A stretch of DNA of 64,000 nucleotides, from assembly GCF_012273015.1 (NCBI RefSeq), contig NZ_CP050954.1:2892001-2956000 (forward strand). The letters run 5' to 3'. Position 1 is the stretch's first letter. Every line of letters starts with the position of its first letter. The notes beneath the pieces were generated by a model, which had not been told where the DNA came from, did no database searches, and saw nothing but the letters and a program-made list of their open reading frames with translations. Shown in pieces: positions 51,980-61,100 of this stretch. The position numbers were made by a program, and so were the translations under genes. Source of the DNA: Hymenobacter sp. BT18 (GTDB lineage: Bacteria > Bacteroidota > Bacteroidia > Cytophagales > Hymenobacteraceae).

Positions 51980-53665
51980 CTACGGCTTGTTGGAGTCCAC
52001 CACGGGGCGGTTGTCGCGGTTGGCAATGTCCCAAGCCAGGTAGTACACCAGCTGGGCGCGCTTTTCCATCTTCGGAAACTCAATCTTGTCTACCTCGTCC
52101 TTGGGACCGTGGTAGTCGTCGTGCACCCCGTTGAAGAAGAAGGCCACCGGGATTTTGTGCTTGGCGAAGTTGTAGTGGTCGGAGCGGTAGTAGAAGCGGT
52201 TCGGGTCCTGGGGGTCGTTGAACTGGAAGTCCAGGTCGATTTGCGTGTACTGCTTGTTGGCGTTTTCCAGGGCCGCGTGCAGCTCCGAGGAAAGCTTATC
52301 AGAGCCGATAACGTACACGTAGTCGCCCTTGCCCTCGTGGCCTTTATCCGTGCGGCCCACCATGTCGATGTTCAGGTCCGTCACCGTCTGAGCCAGGGGG
52401 AAGACGGGGTGGTCGGTGTAGTACTCCGAGCCCAGCAGGCCTTTCTCTTCGCCCGTCACCGTCAGGAACAGGATGCTGCGGCGCGGACCGTGGCCCTCGG
52501 CTTTGGCCTTGGTGAAGGCCTCGGCCAGCTCCAGCACCGAGACTGTGCCCGAGCCGTCATCGTCGGCGCCATTGTGCACCTCGCCATCTATGATGCCGAT
52601 GTGGTCGAAGTGGGCCGAAACCACCAGGATTTCGTCTTTCTTATCGGTGCCTTCCAGGAAGCCCAGTACGTTTTCGGTGGTGAAAGGCTGCTGGTCTTTA
52701 GGCGCCGTGATGGTAAACTTCGTCGGCTTGAACGTGGATTTCTGGGGCTTGCCGGCTGCCGCGGTGGCATCGGTGTACTTAGTCAGGTTGGCCGCCGTCG
52801 TACCCAGCAGCTTATAGCCCACAGCCGGCGACACGAAGAAGGTGGCGACCCGCTCCGAGGGCTTGTCGGCGAAGGTGATGGTGGGCTTTTTCAGGTAGGG
52901 CCCAAAGCGGGCCGCCGTTTTCTGAAAGTTGTCGTTGGGGTTGAAGCTCACGAAGAACACGCTCCGGGCACCTTTCTGCGTGGCTACCGTAGCTTTACCC
53001 CGGTAATCCATGCCCCACTTGCTGGGCTGGCCGTCTTTGCCCAGCAGCGGCTTCCCATCCTTCATGGGTTCCCCGATGAGGATGATCAGGTCCTTGCCTT
53101 TCACGTCGCCTAGGGCAGCGTAGTCGGAGTAGCCGTCCTGCTCGATGCCGTAGCCCGCAAACACCGGCTGCACTACCGTGGCCTGCTGGAAGGGGGAGGA
53201 ACCATAGCCGTAGAAATCCTGAAGCCAGGCAAAGCTCTGGCTGCCCACTTTCAGGGTGGCGCCATCCTTCCAGGAAGAGCGCAGCATGGTGAAGTGCTGC
53301 AGGTAAGGATTATCGGAGCCCTGCACGGGCCCCGTGAGACCCAGCTCCTTGAAGCGGTTGCTGATGTACTCGGCGGCCATTTTCTGGCCTTTCTCCCCGG
53401 TTTCGCGGCCTTCGTAGGCATCCGAGGCCAGTACCGTCAGGTGTTGGCGCAAGTCGGCCTGCGTGATGGTTTGGCCATACTGGCGGGCCCAGTCGGTGGC
53501 CACCGGGGCGGGAGCGGGAGCCGCTGCGGGCTCGGTGGTGGCGGGCTGCTCGGTTTTGGGCTTGTGCTTGACCTTGATTTTGCGCTTGGTTTCCGGCTGC
53601 TGAGCCACGGCGGCCGTGGTACAGGCACCCGCCAGTAGCAGCGCGCCCAGGAAGGGTAGTTTCAT
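51980..53665 (-). CDS. M28 family metallopeptidase, copy 2
   Basis: Protein of 561 residues from ATG 53665 (MKLPFLGALLLAGACTTAAVA). LAGAC may be a lipobox (Cys15), or the signal may be cleaved after AVA; the longer in-frame start is in an unrelated repeat element. Architecture equals copy 1: KRKIKVKHKPK, PA domain, then SAHFDHIGIIDG, HNGADDDGSGTVSVLELA, TVTGEEKGLLGSEYYTD, NIDMVGRTDKGHEG and HDDYHGPKDEVDKI. All zinc ligands are kept. Long stretches are nearly identical in DNA to copy 1 (for example 52441-52560 versus 50630-50750), while the PA domain differs, which suggests gene conversion of the core. Confidence 0.92.
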   Translation of the reverse strand: MKLPFLGALLLAGACTTAAVAQQPETKRKIKVKHKPKTEQPATTEPAAAPAPAPVATDWARQYGQTITQADLRQHLTVLASDAYEGRETGEKGQKMAAEYISNRFKELGLTGPVQGSDNPYLQHFTMLRSSWKDGATLKVGSQSFAWLQDFYGYGSSPFQQATVVQPVFAGYGIEQDGYSDYAALGDVKGKDLIILIGEPMKDGKPLLGKDGQPSKWGMDYRGKATVATQKGARSVFFVSFNPNDNFQKTAARFGPYLKKPTITFADKPSERVATFFVSPAVGYKLLGTTAANLTKYTDATAAAGKPQKSTFKPTKFTITAPKDQQPFTTENVLGFLEGTDKKDEILVVSAHFDHIGIIDGEVHNGADDDGSGTVSVLELAEAFTKAKAEGHGPRRSILFLTVTGEEKGLLGSEYYTDHPVFPLAQTVTDLNIDMVGRTDKGHEGKGDYVYVIGSDKLSSELHAALENANKQYTQIDLDFQFNDPQDPNRFYYRSDHYNFAKHKIPVAFFFNGVHDDYHGPKDEVDKIEFPKMEKRAQLVYYLAWDIANRDNRPVVDSNKP

Positions 53666-53733
53666 AGGAGAGGGGGTGAGGCGTTTTTTGTTAGATGGAA
53701 TTTTGCAGCAATGGTTGCATAAGGGTAATGTGT

Positions 53734-53902
53734 TGCGCTTCGCTAATGTGGGAATGTGGTTTGAATGTGCTGATGCGCACAAGGGCTGAGTGGGAAAAGC
53801 ACGTGCAGGCGTTGTCCAAGACGGATGGCTTCGCTTCGCTCGCCATGACACATTCCTCACCTGAGCACATTTTCCGCATTCAAACTACATTAGCGAAGCG
53901 CA
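53734..53902. repeat. Palindromic repeat with AATGTG and GCGAAGCG words, between M28 copy 2 and ispF
   Basis: Perfect 16-base end arms TGCGCTTCGCTAATGT (53734-53749) and ACATTAGCGAAGCGCA (53887-53902). Inside are further AATGTG/CATT words (GGAATGTGG, TTTGAATGTGC, and on the other arm GCACATT, GCATTCAAACTACATT) and, near the middle, GATGGCTTCGCTTCGCTCGCCATGACA in two blocks (53824-53850). The central block resembles the GAGCGAAGCGAAG repeats known across many bacteria, often mistranslated as RHCEERSDEAI. It ends 8 bases before the ispF stop and starts about 70 bases before M28 copy 2. Confidence 0.75.
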
Positions 53903-53909
53903 GCAAATT

Positions 53910-54389
53910 TTAGCCCTGCACAATCAGCACCGAGGCGTAGGCGGCTACCCCTTCGCGCCGGCCCACGAAGCCCAGCTTTTCGGTGGTGGTGGCTTTAATG
54001 CTAATGTCTTCGGTCGGAATCTGCATCACCTCGGCCAGCACCCGCTGCATCTCGGGAATGTGCGGGTTCACTTTGGGTGCTTCCAGGCAGATAGTGGAGT
54101 CGATGTTGGAAATGGTGTAGCCCCGTTCGGTCAGCAGCCGGACCACTTCCGCCAGCAGGCGCTTAGAGTCGATGCCTTTGTACTGGGGGTCGGTGTCGGG
54201 AAAGTGAAAGCCGATGTCGCGCAGATTGGCGGCCCCCAGCAGGGCGTCGCAGATAACGTGAATCAGGACATCGGCATCAGAATGGCCCAGGGCCCCGTGG
54301 GTATGCGGCACCTGAATGCCGCCCAGCCAGAAAGGCAGCCCCTCGCGGAGCTGGTGGACGTCGTAGCCAAAGCCAGTGCGGATTTTCAT
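53910..54389 (-). CDS. ispF: 2-C-methyl-D-erythritol 2,4-cyclodiphosphate synthase
   Basis: Protein of 159 residues from ATG 54389 (MKIRTGFGYDVHQL); the longer frame is unsupported. It makes 2-C-methyl-D-erythritol 2,4-cyclodiphosphate in the MEP isoprenoid pathway. Visible: RTGFGYDVHQL (about 4-14, zinc Asp and His), GALGHSDADVLIHVICDALLGAA (about 34-56; core GHSDADVLIHVICDA), DIGFHFPDTDPQYKG (about 61-75), and the late ATTTEKLGFVGRREGVAAYA (about 131-150). The length is typical. It is divergent from the tetR operon across 240 bases. Confidence 0.97.
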   Translation of the reverse strand: MKIRTGFGYDVHQLREGLPFWLGGIQVPHTHGALGHSDADVLIHVICDALLGAANLRDIGFHFPDTDPQYKGIDSKRLLAEVVRLLTERGYTISNIDSTICLEAPKVNPHIPEMQRVLAEVMQIPTEDISIKATTTEKLGFVGRREGVAAYASVLIVQG

Positions 54390-54581
54390 AAGCAGAAACG
54401 AACAGAAAGTTGGGAGCCCAAGGTACAACGGCCCCGCCTTTTTTGCGGCCAAGCTTCCCGGATGGCGGCCCCGGGCAAATAAAAACCGGGAAAAATGCCG
54501 GAGGGTTAAAGTAAAAGCCCCGGCTTTGCGTCAGGAAAAACGACAGCAGCGAGAAGCGGAAAAAGAATAGAAAAAAATTAA

Positions 54582-54611
54582 TGGAAACTTTGAATCCGTT
54601 TAAAGTTTCCA
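54582..54611. promoter_or_regulatory. Palindromic operator upstream of the TetR gene
   Basis: Perfect 10-base arms TGGAAACTTT (54582-54591) and AAAGTTTCCA (54602-54611) with a 10-base spacer. It overlaps the likely -33 TTTG (54589-54592) and ends 3 bases before the -7 box. Position, symmetry and size fit a TetR-family repressor site for the downstream gene. Confidence 0.75.
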
Positions 54612-54622
54612 ATGTACCTTTG
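54589..54622 (+). promoter_or_regulatory. Promoter of the TetR/RND efflux operon
   Basis: TTTG at 54589-54592, 22-base gap, TACCTTTG at 54615-54622. The predicted start near 54629 falls at the ATG of the tetR gene (54630), so the message may be nearly leaderless. Confidence 0.65.
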
Positions 54623-54629
54623 CCCCGTC

Positions 54630-55244
54630 ATGGAAATCAAAGACCGGATTTTAGTTGGGGCAGTGGAGCTGTTTATGCGCAATGGCATCCGCAGCGTGTC
54701 GATGGATGACATTGCCACCCGCCTGGGAATGTCGAAGAAAACCCTGTACAAGTGGTTCGAGAACAAAGACCAAATCGTGCTGGCCGTGATGCAGCAGCAC
54801 CTCAACCGTGAGGAGGTAGACTGCGAAGCCGCTTTTGCCCAAGGTTCCAACGCCCTGGAAGCCATGTTCAACCTGATTCAGTGGCACCGGGAAATGCTGG
54901 CCAACATTCACCCCAGCATCTTTCACGAGCTGCAGAAATACTACCCCCAGGCCTGGGCCCTGTTTGATGAGCACAAAAACACCTTCATCCTGGCCAAAGT
55001 AGCGGCCAACATCCGTCAGGGCATGGCCGAAGGCCTGTACCGCCCCGACCTGGACGTGGACGTTCTTTCCCGCCTGCACTTGGCCGAAATCGAGCTGATG
55101 TTCAACAACGTGGTTTTCCCGCCCAAGCAGTTTACCCTGCAGCGCGTGAACTCGGCTATGATAGAACACTTTCTGATGGGCATATCCACCCTGAAAGGCC
55201 ACCGCTTAATTAATGAATACCGTCAGGTGACGGAAGCAGAATAA
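54630..55244 (+). CDS. TetR/AcrR family transcriptional regulator
   Basis: Protein of 204 residues from ATG 54630 (MEIKDRILVGAVELFMRNG). The ATG at 54612 is rejected because it overlaps the promoter. The N-terminal TetR DNA-binding domain (about 5-50) has the helix-turn-helix MDDIATRLGMSKKTLYKWF (about 25-43). The rest is an all-helical ligand/dimerisation domain with no recognised subfamily signature. It is the first gene of an efflux operon with TolC, MFP and RND genes, preceded by a palindromic operator over its promoter, so it probably represses its own operon. Confidence 0.93.
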   Translation: MEIKDRILVGAVELFMRNGIRSVSMDDIATRLGMSKKTLYKWFENKDQIVLAVMQQHLNREEVDCEAAFAQGSNALEAMFNLIQWHREMLANIHPSIFHELQKYYPQAWALFDEHKNTFILAKVAANIRQGMAEGLYRPDLDVDVLSRLHLAEIELMFNNVVFPPKQFTLQRVNSAMIEHFLMGISTLKGHRLINEYRQVTEAE

Positions 55245-55279
55245 TCGTTTTCCGCGCTTCTTTCTTTACCAATTACCCT

Positions 55280-56914
55280 ATGAAAAACGCTTTGCGCGCC
55301 GTGCTGTTGCTTGCGGTGCTGGGTTTTCTAAGTCTGCACAAGCTGCTGGCACAGGCCCCCACCGCCGTTTCCGGCACCCCGATGCCCCTGAGCCTGCAGC
55401 AGTCTATCGACTACGCTATCAAGAACAAGCCCACGCTGCTGGCCACACGCCTGGCCGAGCGCACGGCTGAAGCCAAAGTGGGCGAAATCCGCTCGGCGGG
55501 CCTGCCCCAGGTGAACGGAGGCCTGAACGTGGCCGACAACTTCAAGCAGCAGAAAGCCCTAGTATCTTTTCCGCTGTCGCAAACAGTGCTGACCTCCGAA
55601 AGCCTGAATAAGGCTGAAACCGGAGAGCGGGTAGTGCTGGAAACCCAGCAGTTGAACCTGCCGCCCCAGCCGTTCGTGTTCGGCCAGCAGTGGCAGGGCT
55701 CAGCTAACGTGTCGGTGTCGCAGCTGCTGTTCGATGGCTCCTATTTCCTGGGGCTGAAGGCGGCTAAGGTGTACCAGGACCTGTCTAAAAAGCAGACCCA
55801 GCAGGCCGAAATTGACGTGGTAGAGCAAGTAAGTAAAGCCTACTACAGCACCTTGGTAGCCCGCGAGCGGCTGCAGCTCCTGGCCCGCAACGTGCGCCGC
55901 CTCGATACGCTGCTGTACCAGACCAACCAGACCTTTAAAGAAGGCTTCGTAGAGAAGCTTGACGTGGACCGCCTGCGCGTGCAGCGCAACAACCTGGTGG
56001 TGGAGCAGCAGAAAGCCCAGCGCCTTACGGAGCTTAGCGTGGCGTTGCTCAAGTTTCAGATGGGCCTGCCCCAGCAGCAGTCCGTAGAGCTTACCGATTC
56101 GTTGAGCACGGCCCTGGTAGATGCCAATGCCCTGCGCCAGCGCCTGGGCACCGCCGACTTTGCCCAGGGTGGCGGGGCAGCGGGCGTACCTACGGCCCCC
56201 GCTACCACGCCGGGCCAGCCCAATGCCGCAGAGCAGGCCCGCCAGGACCGGCAGGATGCCCTCAACAATGGCCTGACGACGGCCGCCGGCGCCGCTTTCA
56301 ACTACGGCAACCGCATTGAGTTCAGCACCCTGGAAACCCAGCAGGCCTTGGCCGGCCTCGATTTGCGCAACCGCCGCGTGAGTGCCTACCCACGCCTGAT
56401 CCTGACGGGGGCCTACGGCTTCAACGGGGCCGGACCTACAGCCCGCGACCTGTTCGCCTTCCGCGGGCCCGATTCGCGCAATGGCGGCGGCTTTGCCAAC
56501 CAGAACTGGTTTGGCTTCGGCAACGTGGGCGTGACCTTGTCGGTGCCAGTGTTCGACGGCTTCCGCCGCAGCTACCAGGTGCAGCAGGCGCGCATTCAGC
56601 AGCAGACCATTGAGAAAGGCTTTGAAACCCTGCGCCAGAGCATTGACTTGCAGGATGCCCAAAGCCGGGCTACGCTCACCAACGCCCTGGACGTGCTCGA
56701 CAACCAGAAGGCCAACCTGGACCTGGCCGCCGATGTGGCCCGCGTCTCGCGCATCAAGTTCCAGGAGGGCGTGGGCTCGAACCTGGAAGTGGTGACGGCC
56801 GAAACCGAGCTGCGCACGGCCCAGACCAACTACTACGCCGCCCTCTACGATGTGCTGGTGGCCAAAGTAGACCGCGACAAAGCCACCGGCGAACTGTACC
56901 AGAAAACCAAATAA
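55280..56914 (+). CDS. TolC family outer-membrane efflux protein
   Basis: Protein of 544 residues. Signal peptide [25 protein letters not shown]. Two TolC/OEP repeats: first about 35-260 with [19 protein letters not shown] and [18 protein letters not shown]; second about 310-540 with [21 protein letters not shown] and [20 protein letters not shown] Pro/Ala/Gly/Gln-rich insert lies at about 295-330 ([18 protein letters not shown]). It forms the outer-membrane exit duct of the tripartite pump encoded by the following genes. Its stop codon opens the repeat element at 56912. Confidence 0.94.
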   Translation: MKNALRAVLLLAVLGFLSLHKLLAQAPTAVSGTPMPLSLQQSIDYAIKNKPTLLATRLAERTAEAKVGEIRSAGLPQVNGGLNVADNFKQQKALVSFPLSQTVLTSESLNKAETGERVVLETQQLNLPPQPFVFGQQWQGSANVSVSQLLFDGSYFLGLKAAKVYQDLSKKQTQQAEIDVVEQVSKAYYSTLVARERLQLLARNVRRLDTLLYQTNQTFKEGFVEKLDVDRLRVQRNNLVVEQQKAQRLTELSVALLKFQMGLPQQQSVELTDSLSTALVDANALRQRLGTADFAQGGGAAGVPTAPATTPGQPNAAEQARQDRQDALNNGLTTAAGAAFNYGNRIEFSTLETQQALAGLDLRNRRVSAYPRLILTGAYGFNGAGPTARDLFAFRGPDSRNGGGFANQNWFGFGNVGVTLSVPVFDGFRRSYQVQQARIQQQTIEKGFETLRQSIDLQDAQSRATLTNALDVLDNQKANLDLAADVARVSRIKFQEGVGSNLEVVTAETELRTAQTNYYAALYDVLVAKVDRDKATGELYQKTK

Positions 56915-57029
56915 GCTGTTAGCTGATAGCCGGTGGCTGTTGGCTTCTTCCCAGACATTCTTTCTCCGACTCACTATGAACTCTTCGCTAACGAAAGCCC
57001 TCAGCTATCAGCTAATAGCTATCAGCTTA
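56912..57029. repeat. AGCTNNTAGC-word inverted repeat spanning the TolC stop and MFP signal peptide
   Basis: Left arm TAAGCTGTTAGCTGATAGCC (56912-56931) starts with the TolC stop codon. The right arm (57003-57029, AGCTATCAGCTAATAGCTATCAGCTTA in words of AGCTATC/AGCTAAT) is its near reverse complement; GCTATCAGCTAA matches left GTTAGCTGATAGC over 12 bases. The right arm is inside the next coding region, in frame, and encodes residues 10-18 of the lipoprotein signal. Confidence 0.8.
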
Positions 57030-58106
57030 CTTACTGCGGCCTGCGGTGGCAAGCAGGACCCCGCCGCCGAACTCGCCAAGCTTAAAAAAGAACAAGCCGC
57101 CAACCAGGCTAAAATTGCCGAGCTGGAAGCCAAAACCGGCACGCCTGCTGCCGCCGATCAGTCAGTACCCGTGTCCGTAATCGACGTAAAGCCCGAAAGC
57201 TTTAAAAGCTACCTGGAAGTACAGGGTCGCGTTGATTTCGACCAGAATGCCAACGTGTCGCCCCGCGTGCCGGCCGTGATTACCAATATCCGCGTGCAGC
57301 GCGGCGACCGGGTAAGCAAAGGGCAGCTTATTGCTACCCAGGATGCGGCCGTGCTGGAATCGGGCATTGCCGAGCTGCGCACCCGCCTGGACCTGGCCCG
57401 CACCGTGTACGAAAAGCAGGACCGCCTCTGGAAACAGCAGATCGGCACCGAGATTCAGTACCTGCAGGCTAAGAACAACTACGAAGCCCTGCAGCGCAGC
57501 CTGGCTACCCAGCAGCGCCAGCGCGCCATGTACAACGTGGTAGCCCCCTTCAGCGGGGTGGTAGATGATGTGCCCGCCAAAATAGGCGAAATGGGCAACC
57601 CCGGCGTGCCGGTGGTGCGCCTGGTAAGCGGCGCGGGCGGCAAAATCGTGGCCGACGTATCGGAGGCCTACGCCAACCGCATCAAAGCCGGCGACCAGGC
57701 CCTGGTGCGCATCCCCGACCTGGGCGACGAGGAAATGACGTCCACAGTTCGGACGGTGAGCCGCACCATCAACCCCACCAGCCGCACGTTTGCGGTGGAG
57801 CTGCGTCCCACCAGCAGCAAAGCCTCCCTGCTGCGCCCTAACATGGTAGCTACCGTGCGCATTCAGAATTATGCCCAGAGTAATGCTACCGTGCTGCCCG
57901 TAGACCTGGTGCAGAAAGACGAGCAAAACAGCTACGTGCTGGTAGTGGAGCAGAAGGACGGCAAGAAAGTAGCCGCCAAGCGCGTTATCCAGACCGGCCA
58001 GACCTACAACGGCAAGGTAGAAGTAACCAGCGGGCTGAAGCCCAATGATCAGGTGATTTCCGCCGGCTACCAAACCCTGAACGAAGGTCAATTGGTGACG
58101 CTGTAA
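56976..58106 (+). CDS. RND efflux periplasmic adaptor (membrane fusion) lipoprotein
   Basis: Lipoprotein of 376 residues from ATG 56976; lipobox TAAC (Cys23). Its signal core SYQLIAISL (10-18) is encoded by the right arm of the repeat element. Then a coiled-coil/lipoyl/beta-barrel adaptor: [19 protein letters not shown] (about 32-50), lipoyl half-motif [24 protein letters not shown] (about 88-111; core [14 protein letters not shown]), hairpin helices (about 115-190), second lipoyl half [20 protein letters not shown], and a barrel ending LNEGQLVTL. It joins TolC to the RND pump in the periplasm. Confidence 0.93.
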   Translation: MNSSLTKALSYQLIAISLLTAACGGKQDPAAELAKLKKEQAANQAKIAELEAKTGTPAAADQSVPVSVIDVKPESFKSYLEVQGRVDFDQNANVSPRVPAVITNIRVQRGDRVSKGQLIATQDAAVLESGIAELRTRLDLARTVYEKQDRLWKQQIGTEIQYLQAKNNYEALQRSLATQQRQRAMYNVVAPFSGVVDDVPAKIGEMGNPGVPVVRLVSGAGGKIVADVSEAYANRIKAGDQALVRIPDLGDEEMTSTVRTVSRTINPTSRTFAVELRPTSSKASLLRPNMVATVRIQNYAQSNATVLPVDLVQKDEQNSYVLVVEQKDGKKVAAKRVIQTGQTYNGKVEVTSGLKPNDQVISAGYQTLNEGQLVTL

Positions 58107-58139
58107 TCAGCGCCACCCCCAACGTCAACTCCCGAAGCC

Positions 58140-61100
58140 ATGCAGGATTTAGAGAAAGAGTTTGGGCCGACCAGTTGGTCCATTAATAACAAAACCAGCA
58201 TTTACATTATCACGGTGCTGCTGTGCCTGGCGGGGATTTTTGCCTACATCAAGCTGGGCAAAGAGAAATTCCCCGACATCGTGATTCCGCGCATCATCGT
58301 GGCCACCATTTACCCCGGCACCTCGCCGGCCGATATTGAAAACCTGGTGACGCGCCAGCTTGAAAAAGAGCTGAAAAGCGTGAACGGGGTGAAGAAAATC
58401 AACTCCACTTCCAACCAGGACTACTGCATCGTCGACATCGAGTTCAACTCGGGCGTGGACGTGCAGTACGCCAAGCAGCTGGTGAAGGACGCCGTGGACA
58501 AGGCCGCACCCGAGCTGCCCAATGATTTGCCCTCGCCGCCCACGGTAAAGGAAATCAACATCTCCGAGCAGCCCATCATGTTCGTGAACCTGAGCGGCAA
58601 CCTACCCGCCGTGCAGCTCAAGAAGTACGCCGACGACTTCCAGGATAAGATTGAGGCCCTGCCCGAAATTACCCGCGTGGACATCGTAGGCGCCCTCGAC
58701 CAGCAGGTGAACGTGGACGTGGACCTGAACAAGCTGCGGGCCTCGCGCCTGGGCTTCTCCGACATCAGCAATGCCATTGCCCGCGAAAACGTGACCATTT
58801 CCGGGGGCTCCATCGACGTGGGTTCCCAGAAGCGGGCCGTGCGCGTGGCCGGCCAGTACGTGCGCGCCGAAGACATTGCCGACATCCAGGTGAAGAACCT
58901 GAACGGGGCCGCCGTGCGCCTCGGCGACATTGCTACCGTGACGGATGGCTTCAAGGACCGGGAGTCCTACGCCCGCCTCGATGGCAAGCCCGCCATTACG
59001 CTGAACGTGGTGAAGCGCCAGGGGGAAAACCTGATTGACGCGTCCGACAAAATCAAGGCACTGGTGAAGGATGCGGAGAAAACGCTGCCCCGCGACCTGA
59101 AGGTGACTATCACCGGGGATACCTCCAACGACACCCGCGTAACGCTGCACGACCTGATTAACACCATCGTTATCGGCTTCCTGCTCGTAACGGCCATTCT
59201 GCTGTTCTTCATGGGCACCACCAACGCCATGTTCGTGGGCCTGTCGGTGCCGATTTCGATGTTCCTGGCCTTCCTCATCATCCCGGGCTTCGACTTCTCG
59301 CTGAACATGATTGTGCTCTTCGCCTTCCTGCTGGCCCTGGGCATTGTGGTGGACGACGCCATCGTGGTAATTGAAAACACCCACCGCCTCCTGCACGAGC
59401 ACCCCGAGCTGACCACCGAAAAGGCCGCCAAATTCGCCGCCGGCGAGGTATTCGTGCCCGTGCTGGCCGGTACGCTCACCACCGTGGCGCCCTTCGTGCC
59501 GCTGATGTTCTGGCCCGGCATTGTGGGCTCGTTCATGTACTACCTGCCCGTCACGCTCATCATCACCTTGATGTCGTCCCTGGTGGTGGCCTTCATCATG
59601 AACCCGGTGTTTGCCGTGAGCTTTATGGAGCGCGAGGAGCACTTCGAGGAAGACCTGCACAGCAAGCCTAAGCTGAGCAAAGGCCTCAAAATTGCCGTAG
59701 GCGTGCTGGTGCTGCTGGGCATCCTGTTCAACGTGCTGGCTTTGGGCGCTACGCCTGAAGTAGGCCCCGACGGCGAAACCAGCGGCCTGATTGGGCACTT
59801 CGTAGGCAACATCTGCCTGGCCCTGGCCGGCTTCATCCTGCTCGATAAGTTTGTGCTGGTGAAGATGATTGCCTGGTTCCAGACGCGCGCTTTGCCCAAG
59901 TTCCAGAATGGCTACGCCAGCCTCGTACGCTGGGCTATTGGCCACCCGGCTCTGGTGATGATTGGCGTAGTGGTGCTGTTCTTTGGCTCCTTTGTAGCCA
60001 TTGGAATGCGCGGGCCGAAAGTAGACTTCTTTCCCAAGGGCGACCCTAAATTCATCTATACCTACCTGAAAATGCCGGTGGGTACCCGCGTTGAGATTAC
60101 CGACTCCATTACCAAAGTGCTGGAGAACCGCATCTACGGCGTCATCGGCCGCCAGAATCCCGACGTAGAGTCGGTGATTACCAACGTAGCCATCGGTGCC
60201 GGCGACCCCAGCGACGCCTCGTCGTCGAGCGGCACGGCTATGTCGAACATGGGCAAAGTGGCCGTCGCCTTCAAGGAGCTTAGCGACCGGACAGGCCCCG
60301 CCACCGGCACGTACATGGATAAAATCCGCGAGGTAGTGAAAGGCATTCCGGGCGCCGAGATTTCGGTGGACCAGGAAGCCAGCGGCCCGCCCCAGCAGAA
60401 GCCTATTGCCATTGAGGTGATTGGCGACGACTATCCTACGCTGGCCAAGCTCAGCAAGAAAGTAACCCGCTACGTCGATTCGCTCAACATTGGCGGCGTG
60501 GAGGCTCTGCGCTCCAACCTGGAGGACCGCAACCCCGAAATTGCCGTGAACATCGACCGTACCCGCGCCAACCGGGAAGGCATCAGCACCGGCCAGATTG
60601 GTTTGGAAGTGCGCACGGCCATTTACGGCTCGGAGGCCAGCAAATTCAAAACCTCCGACGATGAGTACCCCGTGCAGGTACGCTACGCTAAGCCCTACCG
60701 CAACGACGTGGGCGCCATCATCAACGCCCCGCTCACGTTCCGCGACGCTACCGGGCAGGTGCGGCAGGTACCCATTTCCTCGGTGGCCGAAGTGACCTAC
60801 GGCTCTACCTACGGCGGTATCCGGCGCAAAGACACCAAGCGCGTTATCACCATCTCCTCGAACGTACTCAATGGCTATACCGGCCCCGACGTGGTAGCCA
60901 ACATCCGCACGGCGCTAAAGGCTTTCCCCACGCCGGCCGGCTATACGCTGAAAATGGGTGGTGCCGAGGAAGACCAAAAGGAAACCACCGACTTCCTGCC
61001 CATGGCCGGCCTCGGGGCCCTGGCCCTCATCTTCCTGATTCTGGTCACGCAGTTCAACTCGTTCAGCAAGCCGGTTATCATCCTCTCGGAGGTGCTGTTC

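Noticed and set aside
53666..53860. N-terminal extension of M28 copy 2
   Set aside because: The extension runs through the repeat element and is basic and non-hydrophobic; ATG 53665 gives a proper signal peptide.
53691..53879. Small frames inside the repeat at 53734-53902
   Set aside because: They are translations of the palindromic repeat, like the known spurious RHCEERSDEAI proteins.
54612..54629. Upstream ATG for the TetR regulator
   Set aside because: It overlaps the -7 box TACCTTTG, so it would not be in the transcript.
58602..59945. 447-residue open frame antisense to the RND transporter
   Set aside because: His/Gln/Gly-rich shadow of the RND gene, no recognisable domain.
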